A DNA stretch of 37,291 nt. It comes from Verrucomicrobiota bacterium (GTDB taxonomy: Bacteria; Verrucomicrobiota; Verrucomicrobiia; Limisphaerales; CAIMTB01). Positions 16,040 through 24,330 of this stretch are shown here, one piece after another. The notes under the pieces are model-generated. The model was not told the DNA's origin. It saw only the letters and a list, made by a program, of their open reading frames with translations, and made no database searches. The position numbers and the translations under genes were made by a program. The stretch spans positions 1 to 37,291 of the forward strand of contig CAUJJW010000188.1 in NCBI GenBank assembly GCA_963205105.1. The letters are read 5' to 3'. Within the stretch, counting starts at the first letter, position 1. Every line of letters starts with the position of its first letter.

Positions 16040-16430
16040 AGAACGAGGTTCTCCAGCGCTACGACGATGCGATCGTAGCCCCAGGTCCTATTCTCCTTAG
16101 CGAACTTGAGGACCAACGCTGTCGGCGCCTTGGGAGTTGGCGGACGTCCCATTGCCTTGCGGTGTTTGGTACCGTCGAACTTCCCCGGCACCAAACGTCG
16201 ATGCCAGGCCAAGATCGTCTCGGGACGGACGATCCGGGCGAATTCAGTCAGCCCCTTGCGCCCGAGACGTTTGCCGATCTCAGCCAACCGAACTCGATTC
16301 GAATCGGTCGATCAAACTCTGCCTTTGATCCGGGAACGCAAGATCTGGTTCTTAGTGCCGCGGAATTCGTTTCGCTGCAGGAGTTCTTCGTCAACGGAAC
16401 CGGTGATGTAGGCCGGAGTTCACTTCCAGG
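16040..16430 (-). pseudogene. Transposase/integrase remnant of an rve-type insertion sequence
   Basis: On the minus strand the fragment reads YITGSVDEELLQRNEF, then KNQILRSRIKGRV and a stop, then LAEIGKRLGRKGLTEFARIVRPETILAWHRRLVPGKFDGTKHRKAMGRPP and FAKENRTWGYDRIVVALENL. This is the N-terminal part of a well-known integrase-catalytic-domain transposase family found in insertion sequences. It has an internal stop near 16304 and loses similarity after about 16040; the DDE catalytic domain is missing. No inverted ends could be found. Confidence 0.7.
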
Positions 16431-16858
16431 TCATCTGTACGATCTGAACACTGTCGAGACACAGTCAGCAATTCGTCGCTTCCCCGAAGCTACCACCGGG
16501 TTTCCAGGGCATTCGACTTTCTTGCCCTTCGGGATCTCCTGGAATCGAATTGGCAAAGCAGGCGGTGTCTGCCCACCCGCACTGTCGAGACGACGAATCT
16601 GGTTTCGGAATGTCCCGTAGTTGGGGCCATGATCACGGGCAAAGTCCCGTTGTGTTTGGTCGCGCTACCCCCAGGCGCGCACGAGGCGTTCGCGCTCGGT
16701 CAAGGGGAGTCGACGTCGAGGAATCGACGAAATCGCGATGCGGGAGTCCTTCACCCCTTCTCAAGTGGGCGAGAAACCATGCCGAAATCGGCGGCCTTGA
16801 CACTCGTGGAAAAAGGTTGGCTGAATCGAAGTCAAAGCACAGCATAAACATATCTTCT
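16431..16858. other. Gene-free stretch before the large operon
   Basis: No convincing gene is present. A 12-bp direct repeat CACTGTCGAGAC occurs at 16449-16460 and 16580-16591. The frame of the next gene stays open back to about 16550, but that part is low-complexity and unlike coding sequence. The promoter of the downstream operon is expected here; the A/T-rich 16842-16858 segment, which includes CATAAACATATC, is the only suggestive piece. Confidence 0.4.
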
Positions 16859-19800
16859 ATGGCCCACATTGATCCGGATAAAGTGAAAGCCGTGCGCAAG
16901 CGAGTGCTCGCCCTCCTCCGCTTCAACGGCGATTGCATCGAACGCGGATATCGGCAATCGCATATGTTCTATCGGTTCAAGGTCGGCAATGGCGCAGATG
17001 ACGTTAACGACAACCGCCTTTACTGGCTCCCGAAAGACCCCAAGAAGCGGGTCACGAGGCTGTACGACGTGTGCCAGTTCAGCATCCGTGAGTACATTGG
17101 GACGACGAGAATCGGTGCACGGGTCACTACCCTCTCGGAATGCTGCCCACCGAGCATCGATTACAATCCGGATGATGGGCGAGTGGCCGCTTTGGCCTTG
17201 CATCCCGAACACCCGTTCCTGAAGCGCGACTTCCCGGCGGCTGGCAAAAAGTCCGGTTTCGATGAGTTAGGCAAGATAATACGGGATTTGGATGCCTTCC
17301 TTGACTTTGAAGCGTCCGACGGTCCGAACAAGATGGTCCAGATATTTGCCAAATTCTGTGGACAACACGACCCCACGGCAAGAGGCAACCCACTTCAGAA
17401 ACTTACCGATAGCTCCAACTATTCTTCGACCATGAGAGCTACTCTTCTCAATGCTCTGTTTTCCCCTGGAAAAGAATATGTTCTCGATGAGTCTGAGTTA
17501 AACGAGTTGCACAAAACCAAGTTACTACAAAGCGAAACCAATAACCCTAACGAACTCTGGGGAATCGTAATCAATTGCTTTCGCGGAGTGTGCATTCAGC
17601 CAGGAGTAACCGTATTGACACCACCGGACCCGCCGTTGGCATTCACGGTTGATGTGAATCTGGCCGACCTGTTTGCCGCAGGCCAAGATCTAGGAAGCTT
17701 TCTTAAGACGTTCCAGGAGGCACGGAAAGCACTCAACCGGTTGCGCGACGCGCTCTGCAGCAATTTGCCGGTCTTGCCGATCGCTCAGTGGATTCTAGCG
17801 GACGGCCTGAGCAGCGGCGACGCAAACTTCAACAAAAAGATTAAGGAAACTTGGGAGCAAGGGTTTCGACCCGATCGTCCGGGGGTTGATTTGGGTGAGA
17901 GAATCCTAAAGGAAACCCAGCAACTGCTCCCGGAAACCATCACAGACGACAGAATACGTACTGTCTTATCAAGCGAACTAGAAGACGGAAAAGATATCTT
18001 TAACTTCCATCCCTTTCTCGAGACTTCCAAGGTAATCACTCACGCGGTCGACATCTTCCGCCAACTCTACAACGAGGCTTTGAGAAATAATTTCGGAGAG
18101 TTAGGCCGCGAAGATGAAACCTTGGCAGCGAAAATTCGGAAGGTGTTCGACGAGAAGATTCAAGGCCAACCCCGCTGCTTCATCCGACGGGGCTATGCAA
18201 TAGATAATGTCGAAATCATTAATTCCACAGCTAAACTTTCCGCAAGTGCTATCCCGCTCGAAGATGGCCGGGTTGAGATCCACTTTGTGGGCGACTTCAG
18301 TCAGGAGTCTTTTGATCAATTCTTACAACAGCAGAATTCCGTCGAAACAAAAGACGCCTTGCGCAAGGCTTGGGCTGGAGGAGAACTCCTATTGAGTGCC
18401 GAAGGCACGACAGAGTTTCGTAAATACGCCGAGCCTGCCATTCATGCCAGAAGTCGGGTGATTGAGGAAGCGAATGCTGCCAATGTCAGTTTGACTGGTC
18501 CTGCTGCCGCTGGTTATGAAGCGCAATTGACAGCCGTCTTCGGGCATTCTAGGAAGTTAGAAAATCTACTCAATCGAGAGCGTGCGCCCAACCTTGCAAC
18601 CGCCCTTTCCAGGCTGGCAATCCGCATCGGTGAAGGAACCGAACTGAAGTCAGAAGACGTTCGGAATCTAATTTCGATACAGGATGTAGCTCTGGATGTG
18701 CGGGTGCAATTGCGGAAGGTTTGGGCTCGACAAGATTGGTCTGCCGCAAAGCAATTGATAGCTAATCAACGCAGCTCGAATGTCGAGCGAAATGAGTTTT
18801 GGCATACTTTGGAATCCGTTCGGTTAGAATCAGAAGCACTTTCTGCCGTACTCGATAATAAATCGGCGGCGGAATACCAAAACGATCAGCATGCATTAGA
18901 ATCCCCCCACATAGCCAAGACCCTGCAATCGGCGAGACAATCGCTCCTGTCGGCACAATCCCAGGTGAAGGCAGCTAAAGAACTTCTCGAAGCAGCGGAG
19001 GCAGCAAGAGCGGAAGCCAAGAAATCCCTGAATGCAGGAGAGGGCGCCGGTAAATCATTGACGGAAGCCGAAAATGCCATTGCGCAGCACAAAACTGCGA
19101 TAGAAAAACAGATCACAATTCTGGCGGCAGCTGAGAATACAGCCAAAAATGAGCTCACGCGGGGAATTACATTTGTCGACCAGCAACTTGCTCTCAGTGC
19201 ACAGGGATGGAATCAGGATTCGTTGGCGACCGCCAGGAAGGCTTGGGCTGACATTCTCACTCATCGCAACACAGAAACAGCTACGCCGTCCTTCAAGGCA
19301 CGCTGCCGCCACATTCTCCTAGCGCGTTTGGTGGGTCACCTTCATGAACGTTTACCTCTCAGCCAATGCAAAAACGACCTCGCAAACCTTGCCGGCCTCC
19401 TGCTCGGACTAACGGAAGCGGTCGAGAGGCCAGACAATGGTGCCGAGGAGGCAAGGGAGAGCTTCTTTAATCGATTCAAACAGAGAGCGGGTGATTTCTT
19501 CTACGCCCAGAACACGAATGAATTGAGCGACACCGTCAAAGCCATTCAGGAGTCGATAAAGCGGAGCCGATCCAATTTGGTCAATCTCGTCGACGACTTG
19601 GAAGGCTTGACTTGGTTAGTCGAAACCCTGCCCGAAGACTCTGAATTAATTCTATTCAACGGCAGCGCCCAGGAATTCTCCGAACAGGATTTCGGAGCGG
19701 CACCACCGTATTTTGATGCTCAATGGCTCTGCGGCAATACCGCATCCAACATTCCTTCGCTGGTATTCGCGACTCGTTCGGCCTGTTTCGACAACTCGTC

Positions 19801-20575
19801 ACGCGCCGATAACTGGCAGGACCTAGCAAGCTCAGTATCTAAGCTTTCGAAGACTATCGCCACGAACTTCGATCAAGTCCGAGCCACAAAACCTTCATGG
19901 CATCTGCCTATGATAGTTCTGGCCGGCCCCTATGTGCGCCGAGAGGAACTCGAAAGAAGAAATACCATAACGCTCGGCGCTGATGTTTCTCGGATATGCC
20001 AAGCTGAGGTTCAATGGAACAATAGCTTCACCACAGGTTTACTGAGGACTTCTCTAATGCACACCATTGGCAGCAATGCCGCATTGGTTGATCCGCCCGA
20101 GGAGCTGCAAACAAATCTCCGGAAAGGCAAAATCGTTGCAGAACTGCCATGGGCGCCTTGGGTTGTAATCGGGGCTTATCTTGGTTGCGCCCTGCGAGAA
20201 TTTGAAGGCTGCCAGTGCTTTCAAGAGTTAAACCCGGGAAAATTCCAAAGCTGGTCATTTGTCGGCGGCATCGCCAATGTTGGATTTTGCGGGAAAGTGA
20301 AGGAGTTTGCGGATAAGCTGAACGAGAGCTGTAAAAGACATCAGTTCGCTCTCGTCGTGCAGGCGTATTTCGGAGGCGACGATTTCCGCGACCTTAAGGC
20401 CTGGCCAGAGTTTCACAAAAGACTATACCCGAGTGCAGGGGACCCGCCAGATCCCAAGGGCATCCATCTGAGGAGTGCTGTTTTCGAGGCTTTGCAGCAG
20501 AATCCTCTAAAAATTCACGATGCAGGGAAGCCGGTAGAAAGTATCAATGATTTGTTGAACCGCTTACTTGCTTGA
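16859..20575 (+). CDS. Very large protein of unknown family, first gene of the PAAR-toxin/ExbB-like operon
   Basis: A 1238-aa protein taken from ATG 16859 (MAHIDPDKVKAVRKRV); earlier in-frame starts give a low-complexity extension. I recognise no family. The N-terminal third is mixed alpha/beta (HMFYRFKVGNGADDVNDNRLYWLP). Residues about 674-767 form a long Ala/Glu/Lys coiled coil. The C-terminal third is globular (PSWHLPMIVLAGPYVRREELERR, LPWAPWVVIGAYLGCALREF, SWSFVGGIANVGFCGKVKEF, FALVVQAYFGGDDFRDL). No signal peptide, membrane span or P-loop is visible. Base composition is less GC-rich than the mobilisation block. The next gene begins 16 nt after the stop, without a Shine-Dalgarno sequence. 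The size and position suggest a structural scaffold, but that is inference. Confidence 0.8.
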   Translation: MAHIDPDKVKAVRKRVLALLRFNGDCIERGYRQSHMFYRFKVGNGADDVNDNRLYWLPKDPKKRVTRLYDVCQFSIREYIGTTRIGARVTTLSECCPPSIDYNPDDGRVAALALHPEHPFLKRDFPAAGKKSGFDELGKIIRDLDAFLDFEASDGPNKMVQIFAKFCGQHDPTARGNPLQKLTDSSNYSSTMRATLLNALFSPGKEYVLDESELNELHKTKLLQSETNNPNELWGIVINCFRGVCIQPGVTVLTPPDPPLAFTVDVNLADLFAAGQDLGSFLKTFQEARKALNRLRDALCSNLPVLPIAQWILADGLSSGDANFNKKIKETWEQGFRPDRPGVDLGERILKETQQLLPETITDDRIRTVLSSELEDGKDIFNFHPFLETSKVITHAVDIFRQLYNEALRNNFGELGREDETLAAKIRKVFDEKIQGQPRCFIRRGYAIDNVEIINSTAKLSASAIPLEDGRVEIHFVGDFSQESFDQFLQQQNSVETKDALRKAWAGGELLLSAEGTTEFRKYAEPAIHARSRVIEEANAANVSLTGPAAAGYEAQLTAVFGHSRKLENLLNRERAPNLATALSRLAIRIGEGTELKSEDVRNLISIQDVALDVRVQLRKVWARQDWSAAKQLIANQRSSNVERNEFWHTLESVRLESEALSAVLDNKSAAEYQNDQHALESPHIAKTLQSARQSLLSAQSQVKAAKELLEAAEAARAEAKKSLNAGEGAGKSLTEAENAIAQHKTAIEKQITILAAAENTAKNELTRGITFVDQQLALSAQGWNQDSLATARKAWADILTHRNTETATPSFKARCRHILLARLVGHLHERLPLSQCKNDLANLAGLLLGLTEAVERPDNGAEEARESFFNRFKQRAGDFFYAQNTNELSDTVKAIQESIKRSRSNLVNLVDDLEGLTWLVETLPEDSELILFNGSAQEFSEQDFGAAPPYFDAQWLCGNTASNIPSLVFATRSACFDNSSRADNWQDLASSVSKLSKTIATNFDQVRATKPSWHLPMIVLAGPYVRREELERRNTITLGADVSRICQAEVQWNNSFTTGLLRTSLMHTIGSNAALVDPPEELQTNLRKGKIVAELPWAPWVVIGAYLGCALREFEGCQCFQELNPGKFQSWSFVGGIANVGFCGKVKEFADKLNESCKRHQFALVVQAYFGGDDFRDLKAWPEFHKRLYPSAGDPPDPKGIHLRSAVFEALQQNPLKIHDAGKPVESINDLLNRLLA

Positions 20576-20591
20576 ACCTCTTTTTTATCAT

Positions 20592-21641
20592 ATGGCTTCG
20601 ACTCTTTACATCAACGATGTAGCCGCCAGCGGAGATTACCAAATCCTCGCCACGAGCAAAGGAATGGGCCCGGCTGGGCCCCAGATCACGGCCCTCGAAA
20701 TTATTCTCCGGGTCGTGTGGCCGAACGATCATGGGGGCCCCGCTTGGGATGGGTTGGCATCGGGTGGGCCGGTCGACCTGAAAATCAATGCGTATTCGGA
20801 TGGAAACCTCACTCATGCTTTCAATGGAATCACGCTCGATCAGGCCCTTCGGCTCAGGAATATTAGTGAACGCCTAATGATGCTGCGCTGTCGCTATAAT
20901 GCAAGCGCGCAGCGGAACGTCCTGCATAGCGATATGCGAGGCATATCCAATGTCAAATGCCACTATCCGGCGGTGCATGCGCCGAATGACCAAGACCGCC
21001 CCGACTACTACACAGCTGCTGGCCTAAAGTGGCCACTTGGCGCGCGCCTGCCGGCAGTCAACGTGGTGCCCGGACCTCCTGGCGCCGGGGTTGATGGCGA
21101 ACTGCTTGATAAAGGCGCGCGGGTGGTGCTCGGCCTCGATGGAAATGAGGACCGGTTGCGGCTTACGACGATGCGGAGCAATCGTAGTCGCTTCCTGCGC
21201 GCGCTATTAGAGGCGGATGCACAGCGTCAAGGACAGCTCGGGGTGACGGCATACGATATCCTTTTCACCGATCCTACTACGAGTCCCCAGGCGCCCCTCA
21301 CTATTCCACTGGGCGTCAATACCATTCTGACCTATCTCGAGACCACCGGTTGGTTTTCGCAGTTTCCACTCTGGCATGGATGGGATGGACTGATCGACTC
21401 CGGCTTTGGCTCTGCAGAACCAGCGAAGGTGGTAGATCAGGTTCTGGCTGGGAGCGTGTCGCATGCGACAGTGGGCGCTTATAAAGTGGACGTGCCATCG
21501 TTGCCGATGGCCTCGCCTTGGGTGACCTACCAGAAAGCCTATCAATTTGGCAGGAAGGGCGCGGGCGACGATACGGCTGATTATCCGCTCGAGTCGCTAT
21601 GCATCCGGCTCGCAGGTGGGTTGGGAACCCTTGTGCCGTAG
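20592..21641 (+). CDS. Unknown protein of the PAAR-toxin operon (possible baseplate/spike partner)
   Basis: A 349-aa protein with no recognised family. It opens MASTLYINDVAASGDYQILATSKGMGP and is rich in short hydrophobic strands and glycine/proline turns, e.g. LEIILRVVWPNDHGGPAWDGLASGGPVDLKINAY and VNVVPGPPGAGVDGELLDKGARVVLGLDG. No signal peptide, membrane span or catalytic motif is visible. It is followed 8 nt later by the gene whose C-terminus looks OB-fold-like. A pairing analogous to the gp27-like and gp5-like halves of VgrG is possible, but only position supports it. Confidence 0.75.
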   Translation: MASTLYINDVAASGDYQILATSKGMGPAGPQITALEIILRVVWPNDHGGPAWDGLASGGPVDLKINAYSDGNLTHAFNGITLDQALRLRNISERLMMLRCRYNASAQRNVLHSDMRGISNVKCHYPAVHAPNDQDRPDYYTAAGLKWPLGARLPAVNVVPGPPGAGVDGELLDKGARVVLGLDGNEDRLRLTTMRSNRSRFLRALLEADAQRQGQLGVTAYDILFTDPTTSPQAPLTIPLGVNTILTYLETTGWFSQFPLWHGWDGLIDSGFGSAEPAKVVDQVLAGSVSHATVGAYKVDVPSLPMASPWVTYQKAYQFGRKGAGDDTADYPLESLCIRLAGGLGTLVP

Positions 21642-21649
21642 CCGAACCG

Positions 21650-22819
21650 ATGCTCGCAACGCTCAACAACTGGGAGCGGCAAGTAGCTCGTTTGCAACTG
21701 CGCTGGTCGCGCAGCTGCGGTGACTGTTGGGAACTCGATCTGGACCGTGCTGGGGATCAAGACTTGGGCCCCTTCCGCTCGGGACGAATGATCTGCCTCT
21801 CAGGCGACGAGGCGGAAGGTCACTTGGATCTGTGCCTCATTTCGGTGCGTCCGGTGGGCGCCTACTGGCGAGTCTCGGCGGTGCGTTGCCCGCCGCCGAT
21901 GCTGCAACCGTTGCAGCGCGGCATGCCGCAGCACTCCCGGGGTCAGGAGGTCATCACAGCCTCCACGGAAGCCTTCAAGGTTGGAGAAAACGCAGGATGG
22001 GGAGAGCGCTGGATCCATTGGACGGGCGAGGCCTATCGCACGGCCTTTGCCGCCACCACCCTTTGGGAGCGCGCCCGGCGATGGGTTGAGGCCTGGGAGG
22101 CGTACGCGCGTAAACCCTTCGGAATCTACCCCACAGACGACGGCGGCTGGCTTGCGACCCGCCCCTGCCAAGAAAAAATCGTCCCTGAGATTAATCCGCC
22201 GATTGCCACGCTCGTCCAACGCTGGCGGGAAGTCGCTGGCCCATGCGGAACAAGGGACGGTTGCGACGAGGTGTTCGATCGGGCGAGCCTGGCATGGCTC
22301 CGGCGCCAGGCCTTTTTCCTCAGCGCTCCGCCGGAAGGGATGGAGGGCGCCATCGTCACCCGCATCACCGGGGCGATTGACGGAGGCCATCTGCGTCTTG
22401 TGCGGACTTGGGAGATGCCACCTGTCCCTCTCGTCATGAGCGAGAGCGCCGCAGGGACGATGGGAGTGGCCTTCGTGGAGAAGAGTGAAATTCAGGCACC
22501 CGATGGTGAATCGGGGCTGTTTGCTCAGCTTTCGGTCGATCTGGACCTTGGGCTCGATTGGGATCACTTCTTGGCCCGGGTCCTCACTCCTCGCGCCGGC
22601 GACAGCGATGCATGGGGTGTGCATTGGCCTTTGCGGCCCAAGGCTCGAGTGCTGGTGGCCTTTCCATCCCTCTTTCAGTGGCCGGTCATCCTAGGCGAGA
22701 TCCGCGCGGATCAAGGTCCAGGCAACATGGCTGGCATTTCACTTCCAAGTGACCTCCCTCTGCGGCTTTCACGGCCAGGCGGGATCGTCTTGCGCGGGCA
22801 GGTAACTCTGGAAGAATAA
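21650..22819 (+). CDS. Unknown protein with a possible VgrG/gp5-like C-terminal OB fold
   Basis: A 389-aa protein from ATG 21650, 8 nt after the preceding stop. Tryptophan-rich middle (GWGERWIHWTGEAYRTAF, RWVEAWEAYARKPFGIYP). The C-terminal 75 residues (DAWGVHWPLRPKARVLVAFPSLFQWPVILGEIRADQGPGNM, LRLSRPGGIVLRGQVTLEE) recall the VgrG/gp5 OB-fold phrase in which a channel or spike protein has W..P..G..VLV.F......P.VLG followed by beta strands. In VgrG this domain carries PAAR tips; here a PAAR-like toxin gene lies two genes downstream. The similarity is by eye and short. No peptidoglycan hydrolase motif is seen. Confidence 0.65.
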   Translation: MLATLNNWERQVARLQLRWSRSCGDCWELDLDRAGDQDLGPFRSGRMICLSGDEAEGHLDLCLISVRPVGAYWRVSAVRCPPPMLQPLQRGMPQHSRGQEVITASTEAFKVGENAGWGERWIHWTGEAYRTAFAATTLWERARRWVEAWEAYARKPFGIYPTDDGGWLATRPCQEKIVPEINPPIATLVQRWREVAGPCGTRDGCDEVFDRASLAWLRRQAFFLSAPPEGMEGAIVTRITGAIDGGHLRLVRTWEMPPVPLVMSESAAGTMGVAFVEKSEIQAPDGESGLFAQLSVDLDLGLDWDHFLARVLTPRAGDSDAWGVHWPLRPKARVLVAFPSLFQWPVILGEIRADQGPGNMAGISLPSDLPLRLSRPGGIVLRGQVTLEE

Positions 22820-22830
22820 ATAGCTCTCCA

Positions 22831-24330
22831 ATGCGCTGGTGCCAGATCCACATCGTCCTTCCTCTCGCCCGCACAGGCCGAAAAGAGGTGGATGGAGCTC
22901 CCAGTGCCGTGCGGGAGCTCCGCGCCAAGGACGATCGGTTCGACACCCCCCAAGGTGCAGGAGATCCCAACGCCTGGGGTGAGATCTTTTTACATCTAGG
23001 CGAGCCAGATCCCAACTCGTTTCAAGTGCCGTACAATGGCGATGGCCACTGCTTCGCTTCTCCGAAAGACCCACTAGCCTGCCATCTGTGGGACGGAATC
23101 TCTGGAAGCGCCAACTGTCCCGCAGCTTCGACGTGTCCCTACCGTGGCCATCTGCTGCGACGTACGACCTCACCGCTGGACGGTGTCCATCCGCGGAATT
23201 TGTCGTCAACGAAGGACGGCACCCGCTTGCTGCAAGTGACCAAGACCAAGAAAAGAATAGGCCCTGAGTTTCATGGTGATTCGCTGCTAAAGGACACGGA
23301 ACTGCGCGACTTGCTGGTCTCCGCGCCTCCCATCGCCGTCCCCGACCCAGAAGACATCGCGTACGATATTCTGGCCGTAACCCTGCGCGCCGCCCTTTTC
23401 AACAGGAAGGGGCCTCGCCGCGGCGACCTGCTGGCATGGCTGGGCGACACGCCGGGGCTCCGCGAGTTGCACGCCTTGGGGTGGTGGAAACACTTCGATC
23501 TTTGGGAATACCGCGATGGTGCCGACTTGCGTTTCCGCGTCTTTCCCGTGCAGCTTCCCAATGCTTCGGCCAGCCAGGACCCTTTAGTCCAAGTCTGGCG
23601 CCGGTGCTTGCCATTCTTCCATCCGCCGGATGAAGTCCATCCGGAAGAAACCCGCCCGCCGAACCAACATTCCATTTGGGGAGAAATCTGGGATTGGTTG
23701 CTATGCAAAGCCAAGCACCGGTTCAAGCAAGCAGAGGAGCTCGGAATCCACGTATTCTTGCGCGAGCCGGTAGCGTCTCTGCCCACCGACTCTAAATACA
23801 ATGAGTACCCACCCTGTAACGGCTATCTCCAATTTCGCCCGGATTGGACATTGGGCATCGCCCTCCCTGCCTCCGGCGATGAGCTGCTGAACATCGAGAA
23901 GGAGCACTGCACCTACGTAGACGGGGTCGATGTTGCGTATTTCTGGGAGCGCCTACATCGTCGCGTCTTCGCTTGGCTGCCACCGTATCTGCGCTGGGCT
24001 TACCGGAATCGCTGCAATCCGGTCACAGTCGATCAACTCATCGCGTGGCTTGCACCCTTGCGCGAAGTTCCATTGCAGGGCCCGCCGGTGCCGGCTACCA
24101 AAGAGCCCGTCGTTCCGAACGAAGCCTTCGCCGAAGTCTTGAGTTATGCGACGGTCCACGACCAAGTGCTCGTCATTGATGACCTTCTTGGGAGCAAGAC
24201 GCCTTCGCGCTTCGTCCCCGGCCGCTCCCGGGTGCAGAAGGTCGCCGCCGGTCAACATTCCCCGCCCCGCCGCTGGGGCTGGTTTTTCCGCGAGTTGCCT
24301 CCAATTGAGCGCTGCGCTACACCACTCTGA
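22831..24330 (+). CDS. Unknown 499-aa protein of the PAAR-toxin operon
   Basis: No family recognised. It has several Cys in the first 110 residues (GHCF, ACHLW, SANCPAASTCPYRG), which might bind a metal, and a W/H-rich core (LHALGWWKHFDLWEY, SIWGEIWDWLLCKAKHRF, YFWERLHRRVFAWLPPYLRWAYRNRC). The C-terminus is low-complexity, and the last codons overlap the likely TTG start of the toxin gene (24305). Chaperone/adaptor for the effector or a baseplate component are the obvious guesses from its place between the spike-like gene and the toxin; neither is supported by motif. Confidence 0.75.
   Translation: MRWCQIHIVLPLARTGRKEVDGAPSAVRELRAKDDRFDTPQGAGDPNAWGEIFLHLGEPDPNSFQVPYNGDGHCFASPKDPLACHLWDGISGSANCPAASTCPYRGHLLRRTTSPLDGVHPRNLSSTKDGTRLLQVTKTKKRIGPEFHGDSLLKDTELRDLLVSAPPIAVPDPEDIAYDILAVTLRAALFNRKGPRRGDLLAWLGDTPGLRELHALGWWKHFDLWEYRDGADLRFRVFPVQLPNASASQDPLVQVWRRCLPFFHPPDEVHPEETRPPNQHSIWGEIWDWLLCKAKHRFKQAEELGIHVFLREPVASLPTDSKYNEYPPCNGYLQFRPDWTLGIALPASGDELLNIEKEHCTYVDGVDVAYFWERLHRRVFAWLPPYLRWAYRNRCNPVTVDQLIAWLAPLREVPLQGPPVPATKEPVVPNEAFAEVLSYATVHDQVLVIDDLLGSKTPSRFVPGRSRVQKVAAGQHSPPRRWGWFFRELPPIERCATPL

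Noticed and set aside
16550..16858. N-terminal extension of the 1238-aa protein
   Set aside because: The frame is open, but the sequence is Arg/Ser/Gly low-complexity and differs from the ordered protein that begins at 16859.
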